A stretch of 64,000 nt of DNA from Luteimonas cucumeris (GTDB lineage Bacteria > Pseudomonadota > Gammaproteobacteria > Xanthomonadales > Xanthomonadaceae), in assembly GCF_007830035.1 (NCBI RefSeq), contig NZ_VLKN01000004.1, positions 1 to 64,000 of the forward strand, given 5' to 3'. Below are positions 27,988 to 37,084 of this stretch, piece by piece. Numbering within the stretch: the first letter of the stretch is position 1; each line of letters opens with the position of its first letter. A program made the position numbers and the translations under genes. The notes below the pieces were generated by a model that ran no database searches, was not told the origin of the DNA, and was given only the letters and a program-made list of their open reading frames with translations.

Positions 27988-28719
27988 ATGCCCCCCCAAC
28001 ACCGCACCATCGGCAGCCTGCTGCGCGCCCTGCGCGCGCGCAATGGCTGGACGCTCAAGGAAATGAGCCAGCGCTGCGGCATACCGCTGTCGACGCTGTC
28101 GAAGGTCGAACATGACCGTCTTACTCTGACCTACGACAAGCTGCTGCAGCTCAGCCAACGGCTCAACATCCGCATGTCGGAACTGTTCGCCGAAGAGACC
28201 CAGGTCACCGAGCAGCCGGTAACCGCGCGTCGCAGCATCGGCCGCATCGCCGACGCCATCCGGGTCAACACGCCGAACTACGACTACTACTACCTGTGCC
28301 CGGAATTACGCCGCAAGCGCATGATCCCCGTGTTGACGCGGGTCCGCGCGAAGAGCCTGCGCGAGTTCGGCGAGCTGGTCCATCATTCCGGCGAGGAATA
28401 CATCCACGTGCTCGAAGGCAAGGTGGAAGTGCACACCGAGTTCTACGACGCGATCGTGCTCGAGGCGGGCGAATCGGTCTACATCGACTCCAACATGGGC
28501 CACGCCTATATCGCCGCCGAAGGCTGCGAGGAGGCATTGCTGCTGGGCATCTGCTCCAGTGCCGACGAACAGCTGATGGAATCGCTGATGACGCTGCACG
28601 GCGAAGAGAATCTTTCGCAGCAAAAGGTTGTACGGATCGGCGCGCCAGCTGCGAACGATGCGAAGTCCGATGCGCGCGTGACGACCAGGCCTCGGCGAAA
28701 GTCCGCACCAGCCAAATAG
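27988..28719 (+). CDS. XRE-family regulator with cupin domain
   Basis: 243 residues from the ATG at 27988 (GGAG at 27973-27976); the upstream extension from 27913 is untypical. An N-terminal Cro/XRE helix-turn-helix (about 7-60; WTLKEMSQRCGIPLSTLSKVEHDRL) is followed by a C-terminal cupin (about 125-205; HHSGEEYIHVLEGKVEVHTEFYDAIVLEAGESVYIDSNMGHAY). XRE-cupin proteins are commonly amino-acid, sulfur or polyamine regulators. It is divergent from the serine-hydrolase operon, whose promoter shares its operator-like core with the receptor promoter, so it is probably the island's controller. Confidence 0.92.
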   Translation: MPPQHRTIGSLLRALRARNGWTLKEMSQRCGIPLSTLSKVEHDRLTLTYDKLLQLSQRLNIRMSELFAEETQVTEQPVTARRSIGRIADAIRVNTPNYDYYYLCPELRRKRMIPVLTRVRAKSLREFGELVHHSGEEYIHVLEGKVEVHTEFYDAIVLEAGESVYIDSNMGHAYIAAEGCEEALLLGICSSADEQLMESLMTLHGEENLSQQKVVRIGAPAANDAKSDARVTTRPRRKSAPAK

Positions 28720-28848
28720 AGCGAGGCTGAACAAGCCTCGGATCGTCATCCCGACGCAACCGCGATCGGCTCGCCATCCACCCTCGTCTTCCTGTTCGGC
28801 CACCTCTGGCCCTGCGTCATCCCTACGCAAAGATGGACCTGCTGATAC

Positions 28849-29949
28849 CTATGCCGCCGCAGGCCGCTCCGGCCATACCGTCTTTGCCAGCAACTCATCG
28901 TCCCAGTCGAACGCGGTCACGCCGTCCTTGACGAACAGGCTGACGAAGTTGAAGACGTTGCGCGCGTACATCTCGCTGGCATGCATCGCGCCGCTGCTGG
29001 CCAGGTTCAAGGGGCCTGCGATGGTGACGCCGCCGTGCCCGATGGTTTCGCCGGGTCGGGTCAGCTCGCAGTTGCCGCCGGTTTCCGCGGCCAGGTCGAC
29101 CAGCACGCTGCCCGGCTTCATGCCTTCGATCATGGCGGCGCTGACGATCTTCGGCGCCGGCCGCCCCGGTACCGCGGCGGTGCAGACGATCACATCGATG
29201 TTGCGGATGTGTTCGCCGAGGCGGCGTTGCTGCTCGGCACGCTCCTCGTCGGTCAACTGGCGCGCGTAGCCGCCCTCGCCCGCCGCGCTGACACCGAGGT
29301 CGAGGAACTTGCCGCCCAGCGACTCGATCTGCTCGCGCACTTCCGGACGCACGTCGAAGCCCTCGACCTGCGCGCCGAGCCGCTTGGCCGTAGCGATGGC
29401 CTGCAGGCCGGCGACGCCCGCGCCGATGACCAGCAGCTTGGAGGGGCGGATCGTGCCGGCCGCCGTGGTCAGCATCGGAAAGAAGCGCGGCGCCAGTTGC
29501 GCCGCGATCAGCACCGCCTTGTAGCCCGCCATGCCGGCCTGCGAACTGAGTACGTCCATGGCCTGCGCACGCGTGGTGCGCGGCAGCTTTTCCAGCGGGA
29601 AGGCGACGATCTGCCGCGATTGCAGTGCCTCCGCGCGGGCCGTGTCGGCTTGCGGCTGCAACATGCCGACCAGTGCCGCGCCGGGTTTCAACGACGCGAT
29701 CACGGACGGATCCGGCGGTTGCACGCATAGCACCAGGTCGGCACCGTCATACGCCGCGGCGCGATCGGCGACGACCTGGACGCCGGCATCGGCATAGGCC
29801 TGGTCGGTGAAGTACGCGCCGCTGCCGGCACCGCGTTCGACGCGTACCGTGGCGCCGGCGGCGATCAGTTTCTTGCAGGTCTCGGGCGTCGCCGCCACCC
29901 GCTTCTCGCCCGGCGCCGTTTCGCGTGCGATACCGATCGTGACTGCCAT
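28849..29949 (-). CDS. pntAA: NAD(P) transhydrogenase subunit alpha, NAD-binding part (PntAA / PntA1)
   Basis: 366 residues from the ATG at 29949 (GGAG upstream). It is the cytosolic NAD(H)-binding subunit: alanine-dehydrogenase-like fold with KLLVIGAGVAGLQAIATAKRLGAQVEGFDVRPE (GAGVAG, 176-181), QAGMAGYKAV and the mobile-loop segment GEGGYARQLTDEE. It should be followed by pntAB and pntB; instead those genes lie at 11854-13553, same strand, 15.3 kb downstream. The intervening genes are unrelated. Whether pntAA keeps its own promoter is unclear; nothing special is seen upstream. Confidence 0.95.
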   Translation of the reverse strand: MAVTIGIARETAPGEKRVAATPETCKKLIAAGATVRVERGAGSGAYFTDQAYADAGVQVVADRAAAYDGADLVLCVQPPDPSVIASLKPGAALVGMLQPQADTARAEALQSRQIVAFPLEKLPRTTRAQAMDVLSSQAGMAGYKAVLIAAQLAPRFFPMLTTAAGTIRPSKLLVIGAGVAGLQAIATAKRLGAQVEGFDVRPEVREQIESLGGKFLDLGVSAAGEGGYARQLTDEERAEQQRRLGEHIRNIDVIVCTAAVPGRPAPKIVSAAMIEGMKPGSVLVDLAAETGGNCELTRPGETIGHGGVTIAGPLNLASSGAMHASEMYARNVFNFVSLFVKDGVTAFDWDDELLAKTVWPERPAAA

Positions 29950-30193
29950 GCCCACTCCGCCGCTGTCAGGAGCGACCATCGTAGCCCGGGGCGAGGCAGA
30001 GGCGGTATACCCGTGGCGTCATGCCACTACGACAGCTTCAAGCAACGGCAACGGCAGGCTCGCTGCGCACGCATCCCTCACCTGTCCTCGGACATCTCGC
30101 TCTGCGCGCGGCGCGCCGCTTCACCCTCGCTCGCGAGGAGAGAAGAAAACAACGGTACAGGCAACATGAAAGCGAAGCTGCTCTCGTGCTGTG

Positions 30194-32536
30194 TCAGGCG
30201 GCGCGCTGGAGGTGCTTCCAGACCTGTTTCATCGCACCTTCGAACGGCGCGTCGGGCAGGCCGACGATCAGGCGTCCGGCTTGCGCCAGCAAGGCCAGTT
30301 GTTCGGCCGTCGCTACCAGTTCGCGCACGCCGCGGCGGTTGACGATCAGGAAGCGCGAGGTGAGCGGGCTGATCCAGGCGATCTTCAGTGCGCGCTCGAA
30401 GCCCTCGTCGTCGATCAGTCGCACCCAGTCTCCGAGCGACAGGCGTCGCATCGCCGCCAGGGCATCCTGGTTGACCTGTTGTTTGCCGCTGTTGTCGATC
30501 AAGCGCAGCGCTGGTTCGGTCTCCACCGTTTCCAGTGCCGGCACCGGCACCGGCGTCACCACCGAACGCGGCACGTCCGGCCATGCCAGCGCGCGCACCA
30601 GTCGCGCGATCGCCTCATCGGCGGCGCTGGCATCCAGGCCGGAACTGCCGAGGCAGTCGCGCAGCAACGGCATCAGCAGCAGCAGGCGATCGGCGATCAC
30701 CGCGCCCTGCGCTGAACCGGCCGCGATGTCGATTTCCACCAGCGCCTGGCCGAGGTTCATCGCGCCGATGTGGCGCGCCGAGTCGACGCCGTCGCGCAGC
30801 AGGGTCTGCACCACGTGATGCTGCCAGTGTTCGCTGAGGAATTGCCGCACCGGCGCGGTCAGCTTGTACTCGCGCACGCACTGTGCGAGCGCCTGCGCGG
30901 CATCTTGGCGTGCCTGCATCAGCCGCTCGCGGCCGAACGCGGCTTCGGCGGCACGGCGTTCGGCCAGTTCGATGCGATGGCGCTGCTGCACCACCAGTTC
31001 ATTCAGTTCGGAAGCCGCCAGTTCGAAGACGCTGAGGTCTTCCTGGTACTCGGAAATGATCCGTTCGACGGCCTGCTGGGCGCGATCGAGCAGTTCGCGA
31101 TCGTGCGGACTCGCGCCGCGATTGCTTTCGCAGGCCTCGGTCAGCACGTCGAGCAGGCGTCGCGCCGGATGCGTGGGTTGCACGAACAGGCTGTCGTCGT
31201 GCAGTGCCAGCTTCAGATAGGGCAACACGAGGCGGCCGAGCAGACCGCGACCTTCTTCCCACAGCCGATGCACGTCGCAGATCGCTTCGAACAGCAGTCC
31301 GACCAAATCGATCGCATCCTGCTCTTCGGCGCTCAGGCTGGTGTAGCGTGGATCCAACCCGAGCTTGCGCGCGCCTTCCAGCATTTCGTTGCGCAGCGCC
31401 GACTGCAGCCGACCACCGCCGTGCGCGAGCGCATCGGCGAACTGACTGGTGTCCTCGCCCTGCAACAGGCTGGCAACGCTGCGCAGTTCGTCGGTACGCA
31501 GCGGCCGGCGCTGCGCGCCCGGCAACGCGTCCTTGCCCAGCGTGCTGGGCAATACCGCCGGGCCGGACATGCCGGCCTGATGGCGCCATTGATGCAGCTG
31601 CTCGCGCAGCAGGCCGAGCTCGCGCACCAGCTGCTCGGACGCCACGCCGGCGGGGCCGGAAGGCAGTGCTGCGCCCGCCATCTCGCCGCCATGGACACCG
31701 GCCGCGGCGTTGCCCAGGCGCGACGCCATGCCGGCGTAGGCCGACGGGCCGGGACCGGCGCCGCCACCGACGAAGTACGGCGTCGAACCCGTGCGCGGCG
31801 CGACCTGTTCCCAGCCAGGCTCGCCCATGAACGACTCGGCGGAAGGCACGGCTGCCGGTGCCGTGCCCCGGCGCGGTGTCGCCGCGGCGTGCAGGCCATA
31901 GCCGGCGGCTGCGAGCTGTGTGTCGATCTGGCTGTAGAAGGCGTCGAGCACATGGCTCAACTCGGCCTGGTACTGCTTGAACAGCAGGTCGCGCAGACCA
32001 TCGGGCACCGTCTGGCCCTGCAGGGTCTTGACCAGCAGTTCGGACAAACGCTCCGGATCGATCGGCTGCTTGCCGTCGGCGACGCCCAGCATGCGCGCGA
32101 AGGTGGTGAAGCGCGCTTCCGCACCCGCCAGCGCACGCGCGTGCCGCGCGCGCAGCGTGGTCGCGATGCGCTGCGCATCCAGGTGCTGGTCCAGCTCGTC
32201 CTCGCTGAGCAGGCTCAGGGTCGCGCCGCTCTGCGCCGGCACGTTGGCCGTCAGCAACTGGTCGAAACTGTCGGCCAGCAACTGGCGGTAGCGCATCACC
32301 AGCGCCGCTTCGCGCTGTTTGAGCATGGCTACCGCGTCGAGGTCGGCGCGGCGCGTGCCGGGGGCTTCCAGCTCGATCTCGTGCAGGGTCAACTCGGTTG
32401 GCCGCAACAGGCCGCGGGTGATCGTGCCCAACTGGTCCAACGCGGTGCGTTTCAGGCTCTCGACGAGGAACGTCGGCGCCTGCCGCGAGGCATGCGCGAA
32501 AGCGCCGGAGCCGTACTTGTCCAGAGGCTGGGTCAT
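30194..32536 (-). CDS. DUF1631 domain-containing protein
   Basis: 780 residues, cytosolic, long helical stretches and no signal peptide. The C-terminal third (LRLIDNSGKQQVNQDALAAMRRLSLGDWVRLIDDEGFERALKIAWISPLTSRFLIVNRRGVRELV) is the best-conserved DUF1631 part and resembles a PilZ-like barrel fold (inference). A variable Ala/Gly/Pro-rich linker lies near 230-300. Members are often mis-labelled thymidine phosphorylase; the function is unknown. Divergent from the nitroreductase gene. Confidence 0.88.
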   Translation of the reverse strand: MTQPLDKYGSGAFAHASRQAPTFLVESLKRTALDQLGTITRGLLRPTELTLHEIELEAPGTRRADLDAVAMLKQREAALVMRYRQLLADSFDQLLTANVPAQSGATLSLLSEDELDQHLDAQRIATTLRARHARALAGAEARFTTFARMLGVADGKQPIDPERLSELLVKTLQGQTVPDGLRDLLFKQYQAELSHVLDAFYSQIDTQLAAAGYGLHAAATPRRGTAPAAVPSAESFMGEPGWEQVAPRTGSTPYFVGGGAGPGPSAYAGMASRLGNAAAGVHGGEMAGAALPSGPAGVASEQLVRELGLLREQLHQWRHQAGMSGPAVLPSTLGKDALPGAQRRPLRTDELRSVASLLQGEDTSQFADALAHGGGRLQSALRNEMLEGARKLGLDPRYTSLSAEEQDAIDLVGLLFEAICDVHRLWEEGRGLLGRLVLPYLKLALHDDSLFVQPTHPARRLLDVLTEACESNRGASPHDRELLDRAQQAVERIISEYQEDLSVFELAASELNELVVQQRHRIELAERRAAEAAFGRERLMQARQDAAQALAQCVREYKLTAPVRQFLSEHWQHHVVQTLLRDGVDSARHIGAMNLGQALVEIDIAAGSAQGAVIADRLLLLMPLLRDCLGSSGLDASAADEAIARLVRALAWPDVPRSVVTPVPVPALETVETEPALRLIDNSGKQQVNQDALAAMRRLSLGDWVRLIDDEGFERALKIAWISPLTSRFLIVNRRGVRELVATAEQLALLAQAGRLIVGLPDAPFEGAMKQVWKHLQRAA

Positions 32537-32637
32537 CGGGGGATCATCTTACGCGGAGCGTTCGCAGTCCGCGTTAGGATGATGCCCTATGGCAGGGCCA
32601 ACCTGTCTGTGACGGATATCGCAAGGTGAACAAACAG

Positions 32638-33201
32638 ATGCTGGCCGCGCTCGATGCGCGCCGTTCGGTGCCGAGCAAACAGCTCGCCGGCCCCGGTCCC
32701 GACCACGACACGCTGCTGCGCATGCTGCAGGCCGCCTCGCGCGTGCCCGACCACGGCAAGCGGGTGCCGTTCCGGTTCCTGCGCATCGCCGGTCAGGAGC
32801 GCCATGCCCTTGGCGAAATCCTGGTCAGGCGCACGCGCGAGCGCGATCCGCAGGCCGGCGACGCGGTCATCGAGAAGGATCGTGGGCGCTTCGCGCACGC
32901 GCCGGTGATCGTGGCGGTGATCGCCAGGCTCGGCGCCGACGAAAAGATTCCCGAACAGGAGCGCCTGCTCACTGCCGGCTGCGTCTGCTTCGCGCTGCTG
33001 CAGGCAGCGCAGGCATTCGGCTACGGCGCGCAGTGGCTGACCGGCTGGGCGGCGTATGACCCCGTCATCCGGCACGCACTGGGCGTGGCCGATGACGAGA
33101 AGATCGCCGGCTTCATCCATATCGGCACCGCGAAGCTCGAGGCTCCGGAACGTGATCGCCCCGATCCGCGCGAACTGCTCAGCGACTGGGCGCCGGCATG
33201 A
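32638..33201 (+). CDS. Nitroreductase family protein (YdjA-like)
   Basis: 187 residues from the ATG at 32638, chosen because AAGGTGA (32624-32630) is placed as a ribosome site; a GTG at 32626 would add four residues. FMN-dependent oxidoreductase fold: DARRSVPSKQL, RVPDHGKRVPFRFLRI and the flavin-binding GYGAQWLTGWAAYDP with GFIHIGTA. YdjA-type nitroreductases are small NAD(P)H-dependent reductases of unclear natural substrate. It overlaps the exonuclease gene by four bases. Confidence 0.85.
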   Translation: MLAALDARRSVPSKQLAGPGPDHDTLLRMLQAASRVPDHGKRVPFRFLRIAGQERHALGEILVRRTRERDPQAGDAVIEKDRGRFAHAPVIVAVIARLGADEKIPEQERLLTAGCVCFALLQAAQAFGYGAQWLTGWAAYDPVIRHALGVADDEKIAGFIHIGTAKLEAPERDRPDPRELLSDWAPA

Positions 33202-34133
33202 GCGATGGCATGCCGGTGACACGGCCGACGCTGTACCTGGTCGACGCCAGCCTCTACGTGTTCCGCGCCTGGCATTCGATGCCCGACGAATGGCACGACG
33301 CCGACGGCTGGCCGCTCAATGCCGTACACGGTTTCGCGCGTTTCGTGCTGGAACTGCTGGAACGCGAGCGACCTCGGCACATCGCGGTGGCGTTCGACGA
33401 GGCGCTGGATTCCTGCTTCCGCAACGCACTGTATCCGGCCTACAAGGCCAACCGCGATCCTGCACCGGAAGAACTCAGGCGCCAGTTCGCGCATTGCAAG
33501 GCGGTATGCGCCGCGCTGGGCCTGGTCACCCTGGCGCATCCCAACTATGAAGCCGACGACCTGATCGGCAGCGCCGTGCATGCCGCGCGCAGCCAGGGGT
33601 TCCGCAGCGTCATCGTTTCCGCCGACAAGGACCTGTCGCAGCTGCTGGGCGAACACGACGAGCAGTTCGATTTCGGCAAGGGCCAGCGCTGGGGCATGGC
33701 GGGAGTGAAAGCGCGGCACGGCGTCGATGCACATCAGATCGCCGACTACCTGGCACTGGCCGGCGATGCGATCGACAACATCCCGGGCGTGACGGGCATC
33801 GGCAACAAGACCGCCGCGGTGCTGCTGGCGCATTTCGGCAGCCTGGACGCATTGCTGGAGCGCGTCGACGAACTGCCGTTCCTGCGCATCCGCGGCGCGG
33901 CGCAACTCGCCGTCAAGTTGCGCGCGCAGCGCGAGCAGGCGCTGCTGTATCGCCAGCTGTCGACCATCGCGCTGGATGCACCACTGGGCGATCTCCTGCC
34001 TTTCCAGCGGCTCGAGGTGCAGGCCGACGCGTTGGCCGCGCTCTGCGACAGCCTGCGCTTCGGTCCGCTGACGCGCCGCCGCCTGCAGGCCGCCGCCGGG
34101 CCGGCGGTCGCGTTGTCATCATCGCCGTCGTAG
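33198..34133 (+). CDS. 5'-3' exonuclease (FEN-type, ExoIX / PolI N-domain family)
   Basis: 311 residues, ATG at 33198 overlapping the nitroreductase stop. Flap-endonuclease fold: LYLVDASLYVFRAWH, AVAFDEALDSCFRNALYPAYKANR, YEADDLIGSA, VSADKDLSQLL and the helix-hairpin-helix DAIDNIPGVTGIGNKTAAVLLAHFGS. The acidic metal-ligand residues are in place. It resembles the N-terminal exonuclease domain of DNA polymerase I as a free-standing protein. Confidence 0.92.
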   Translation: MSDGMPVTRPTLYLVDASLYVFRAWHSMPDEWHDADGWPLNAVHGFARFVLELLERERPRHIAVAFDEALDSCFRNALYPAYKANRDPAPEELRRQFAHCKAVCAALGLVTLAHPNYEADDLIGSAVHAARSQGFRSVIVSADKDLSQLLGEHDEQFDFGKGQRWGMAGVKARHGVDAHQIADYLALAGDAIDNIPGVTGIGNKTAAVLLAHFGSLDALLERVDELPFLRIRGAAQLAVKLRAQREQALLYRQLSTIALDAPLGDLLPFQRLEVQADALAALCDSLRFGPLTRRRLQAAAGPAVALSSSPS

Positions 34134-34142
34134 CATCGGCGC

Positions 34143-34712
34143 ATGCACGCGAACGACGACACTACCGAAATCCTCTATCAGGGCAACTGGCTGCGGCTGG
34201 TACGGCGCGGCCACTGGGAATCCTGCGAACGCACGCACGCCCAGGGCATGGCAGTGATCGTCATCGCGGTCACGCCGGATGACGAGGTGCTGTTCGTCGA
34301 GCAGTACCGCGTGCCGCTGGGTGCCAGGACCATCGAGATGCCGGCGGGCCTGGTCGGCGACGACCATGCGCACGACACGCTCGAAGCCGCGGCGCGGCGC
34401 GAGATCGTCGAGGAAACCGGCTGGGAAGCCGGCAAGGTCGAAGTGCTGCTGGTCGGCCCGACCTCGTCGGGCATGAGCAACGAGCGCATCGCCTTCGTCC
34501 GCGCCCGCGATCTGAAGAAAGTCGGCGCCGGCGGCGGCGTCGGCAACGAGGACATCACCGTGCACACCGTCCCGCGCGCCGAAGCGCCGGCATGGCTGAT
34601 GCGCAAATACCGCGAGGGCTACGAGCTGGACCTCAAGCTCTGGGCCGGGCTGTGGATGATCGAGCACAATCCCGATGGCAGTCGCGCCGACGAAGCGCCA
34701 TTGATCCTGTAG
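34143..34712 (+). CDS. NUDIX hydrolase (ADP-ribose / NudE-like)
   Basis: 189 residues. The NUDIX box runs from Gly72 to about Trp94: the helix REIVEETGW is intact (Glu87, Glu90, Glu91), while the first Glu of the box is Asp78. The substrate-facing part (MAVIVIAVTPDDEVLFVEQYRVPLGARTIEMPAGLVGD) looks like ADP-sugar or NADH/ADP-compound hydrolases. The TAG stop is part of a GTAG-headed palindrome. Confidence 0.9.
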   Translation: MHANDDTTEILYQGNWLRLVRRGHWESCERTHAQGMAVIVIAVTPDDEVLFVEQYRVPLGARTIEMPAGLVGDDHAHDTLEAAARREIVEETGWEAGKVEVLLVGPTSSGMSNERIAFVRARDLKKVGAGGGVGNEDITVHTVPRAEAPAWLMRKYREGYELDLKLWAGLWMIEHNPDGSRADEAPLIL

Positions 34713-34730
34713 GGCGGGCCCAGGCCCGCC
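34709..34730 (+). repeat. GTAG-headed palindrome (REP-like) covering the NUDIX stop codon
   Basis: GTAG is followed by GGCGGGCC, a 2-base loop and GGCCCGCC. The TAG of the NUDIX gene (34710-34712) lies inside the GTAG. The hairpin may also serve as a terminator. Confidence 0.65.
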
Positions 34731-34755
34731 GCGCCTACGCCACAGCGACGTCTCG

Positions 34756-34980
34756 TTACGCCTTTTTCAGGAACTCGGTCCTGAGCACGAGTCCGCGCAC
34801 CTTCTCGACGTTGCACTCGATCTCGTCTGCGTCGTCGGTCAGGCGGATGTTCTTGACCAGGGTGCCGCGCTTCAGCGTCACCGGAGTGCCCTTCACCTTC
34901 AGGTCCTTGATCAGCGTGACGGAATCTCCGTCGCCCAGCACCGTGCCGTTGCTGTCCTTCACCACGATTTCGTCAGTCAT
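34756..34980 (-). CDS. PhnA/YjdM-type small protein (C-terminal domain only)
   Basis: 74 residues with a good ribosome site (GGAAAGGGAA). It matches the PhnA C-terminal domain (IVVKDSNGTVLGDGDSVTLIKDLKVKG, then KRGTLVKNIRL, ECNVEKVRGLVLRTEFLKKA). Full-length PhnA/YjdM proteins have a zinc ribbon before this domain; it is missing here, as in many short homologues. Despite the name, a role in alkylphosphonate use is not established. Confidence 0.9.
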   Translation of the reverse strand: MTDEIVVKDSNGTVLGDGDSVTLIKDLKVKGTPVTLKRGTLVKNIRLTDDADEIECNVEKVRGLVLRTEFLKKA

Positions 34981-35045
34981 TTCCCTTTCCGCTTGTCCTG
35001 ATTTGGCCGAAGCCTGCTACTGCCGGCGCGCGTAGGCCGAGGCGC

Positions 35046-35987
35046 TCATGCGAACGCATCCGTGGCGCGCACCAGCGCATCGATGTTCTCGTCCTCGAAT
35101 GCGGAATGGCCGGATGTCGGCGTAATCTCCAGCTTCGCCCTCGGCCATGCCTTGTGCAGTTCCCAGGCGTTCTGGACGGGACAGACCACGTCATAGCGGC
35201 CATGCACGATCACGCCGGGAATGTCGGCAATGCGCTTCGCATCGCGCAACAACTGGTCCTCGACCTCGAAGAAACCGCCATTGACGAAGTAGTGGTTTTC
35301 GATGCGCGCGAACGCCAGTGCGAACTGCGGATTCTCGTGGCCGCTGACGAAGTCCGCGTCCACGTGCAGGAACGAGGTCGCGCCTTCCCACACGCTCCAT
35401 GCGCGCGCCGCGGCCAGCCGCGTGGCTTCGTCGTCCGAGGTCAGGCGTCGATGGAACGCGGAAATGAAGTCGTGGCGCTCGACTGCGGGAATCGCGTTGA
35501 CGTAGTGCTCCCAGGCATCCGGGAACAGGCGCGATGCACCTTCCTGGTAGAACCATTCCAGTTCCCAGCGCCGCAGCATGAAGATGCCGCGCAGCACCAG
35601 TTCGGTGACGCGTTGTGGATGCGTTTCCGCGTAGGCCAGCGACAGCGTCGAACCCCAGGAACCGCCGAACACCTGCCATCGTTCGATGCCCAGTTTCTCG
35701 CGCAGCTGCTCGATGTCCGCGACTAGGTCCCAGGTGGTGTTGTCGACCAGGTCCGCATGCGGCGTCGAGCGGCCGCTGCCGCGCTGATCGAACAGCACGA
35801 TGCGGTACTTCTCCGGGTCGTGGAAGCGACGCATCTTCGGACTGCAACCGGCGCCAGGGCCGCCATGCAACAGCACGACCGGCTTGCCCTCGGGATTGCC
35901 GCACTGTTCGTAATGCAGTGTGTGGCGATCATCGACCTTCAGCATTCCGCTGTCATAGGGCTCGATGTCCGGATACAGATCGCGCAT
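35046..35987 (-). CDS. pip: Proline iminopeptidase (alpha/beta hydrolase, S33 family)
   Basis: 313 residues from the ATG at 35987 (MRDLYPDIEPYDSGML, the usual family start; the upstream extension is spurious). Oxyanion loop HGGPGAGCSP, nucleophile elbow GGSWGS, then the acid in HGRYDVVCP and the His in TSGHSAFEDEN. It cleaves N-terminal proline from peptides in the cytosol. Length matches the family norm. Confidence 0.95.
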   Translation of the reverse strand: MRDLYPDIEPYDSGMLKVDDRHTLHYEQCGNPEGKPVVLLHGGPGAGCSPKMRRFHDPEKYRIVLFDQRGSGRSTPHADLVDNTTWDLVADIEQLREKLGIERWQVFGGSWGSTLSLAYAETHPQRVTELVLRGIFMLRRWELEWFYQEGASRLFPDAWEHYVNAIPAVERHDFISAFHRRLTSDDEATRLAAARAWSVWEGATSFLHVDADFVSGHENPQFALAFARIENHYFVNGGFFEVEDQLLRDAKRIADIPGVIVHGRYDVVCPVQNAWELHKAWPRAKLEITPTSGHSAFEDENIDALVRATDAFA

Positions 35988-36098
35988 GCCGCGGCTCCAA
36001 CGTGGGCGGGCGCACAGTCTAACGGCTGGCCGCCGTCGATGCCCGCAATGCTCTGTTGTGAAACCGATCCGGCACAACCGCCGTTGCGGACGCAAACC

Positions 36099-36190
36099 GT
36101 AGCGTGCGCTGTGCGCACGATGCGTGCTCGGTATGCAACGATCGTGACACGGACACTGGAGATTCCGTTCGTGCGCATGGCGCACGCTAC
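36099..36190. repeat. Inverted pair of GTAG-headed palindromes (REPIN-like)
   Basis: Left copy 36099-36120 (GTAG, CGTGCGC, TGT, GCGCACG, A) and right copy 36169-36190 in inverted orientation match at 20 of 22 positions, 48 bases apart. The same palindrome occurs at 54213-54268. Confidence 0.75.
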
Positions 36191-36217
36191 GACATCAGCA
36201 GAAATGCGAAGAAAATC

Positions 36218-37054
36218 CTACGAAGCGATCCGGCCCAGCGTCACGCGGTCGCGCATTTCCATGTCGCGCAGGGTGGCGACGTCACCGAAACCGGCCGCAC
36301 CCAAGATCGCGCTGGCCGCCTCACCCTGTTCCCAACCATGCTCCAGCAACAGCCAGCCGCCCGGCAGCAGGTGTGCGGGCGCGGCAGCGGCGATCACGCG
36401 GATCGCATCGAGGCCATCGCGGCCCGACGCCAGTGCGTTGCGCGGTTCGAAGCGCAGATCGCCCTGCCGCAGGTGCGGATCGTCGTCGGCGATGTACGGC
36501 GGATTGCTCACGACGAGGTCGAAGCGCTCGCCGGCCAGCGGCGACCACCAGTCGCCCCGGCGGAATTCGACATTGCCGATGCCGTGCGCGCGCGCATTGG
36601 CGGCGGCCACCACCAGTGCGTCCGCGCTGGTGTCGGTGGCGACCAGCTGTGCCAGCGGACGTTCGCGCGCGATCGCCAGCACGATCGCGCCGCTGCCGGT
36701 GCCCAGGTCGGCGACGCGCGTGATGCGGTCGGCCGGCAGCCTCGCCAACGCCTGTTCGACCAGCAGTTCGGTTTCCGGGCGCGGAATCAGTGTTGCCGGC
36801 GTCACCGCCAGGTCGAGCGACCAGAAGCCGCGTTGGCCGATCAGGTAGGCAAGCGGCTCACCATCCGCACGACGTGCCAGCAGCGACGCGAAGCGGTCGA
36901 CAGCATCGATCGGCACCGGATCGTCCGCGTGCGCGAACAGCCAGGCGCGGTCGTGGCGCTGCAACGCGTGCAGCAGCAGCAGTTCGGCATCCGCGACGTC
37001 GATGCGGTCGCGCGCGGTGCGCAGGGTCTGTCGTATCGAAGAATGCGGCGTCAT
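36218..37054 (-). CDS. prmC: Peptide chain release factor N5-glutamine methyltransferase PrmC
   Basis: 278 residues from the ATG at 37054, which has an AGGA-type site upstream; an ATG at 37063 adds three residues. N-terminal helical domain, then a Rossmann SAM-binding domain ([19 protein letters not shown]) with the substrate motif NPPYIADDD and the [13 protein letters not shown] segment. It methylates the GGQ glutamine of release factors RF1 and RF2. Here it is not linked to prfA. Confidence 0.95.
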   Translation of the reverse strand: MTPHSSIRQTLRTARDRIDVADAELLLLHALQRHDRAWLFAHADDPVPIDAVDRFASLLARRADGEPLAYLIGQRGFWSLDLAVTPATLIPRPETELLVEQALARLPADRITRVADLGTGSGAIVLAIARERPLAQLVATDTSADALVVAAANARAHGIGNVEFRRGDWWSPLAGERFDLVVSNPPYIADDDPHLRQGDLRFEPRNALASGRDGLDAIRVIAAAAPAHLLPGGWLLLEHGWEQGEAASAILGAAGFGDVATLRDMEMRDRVTLGRIAS

Positions 37055-37084
37055 GGCCGGCATCCTAGCCGGACGCTGCTAATG

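Noticed and set aside
15101-28719. A mobile genomic island with integrase
   Set aside because: No integrase, transposase, tRNA gene or direct repeats are seen at the borders. Insertion is inferred only from the broken pnt operon.
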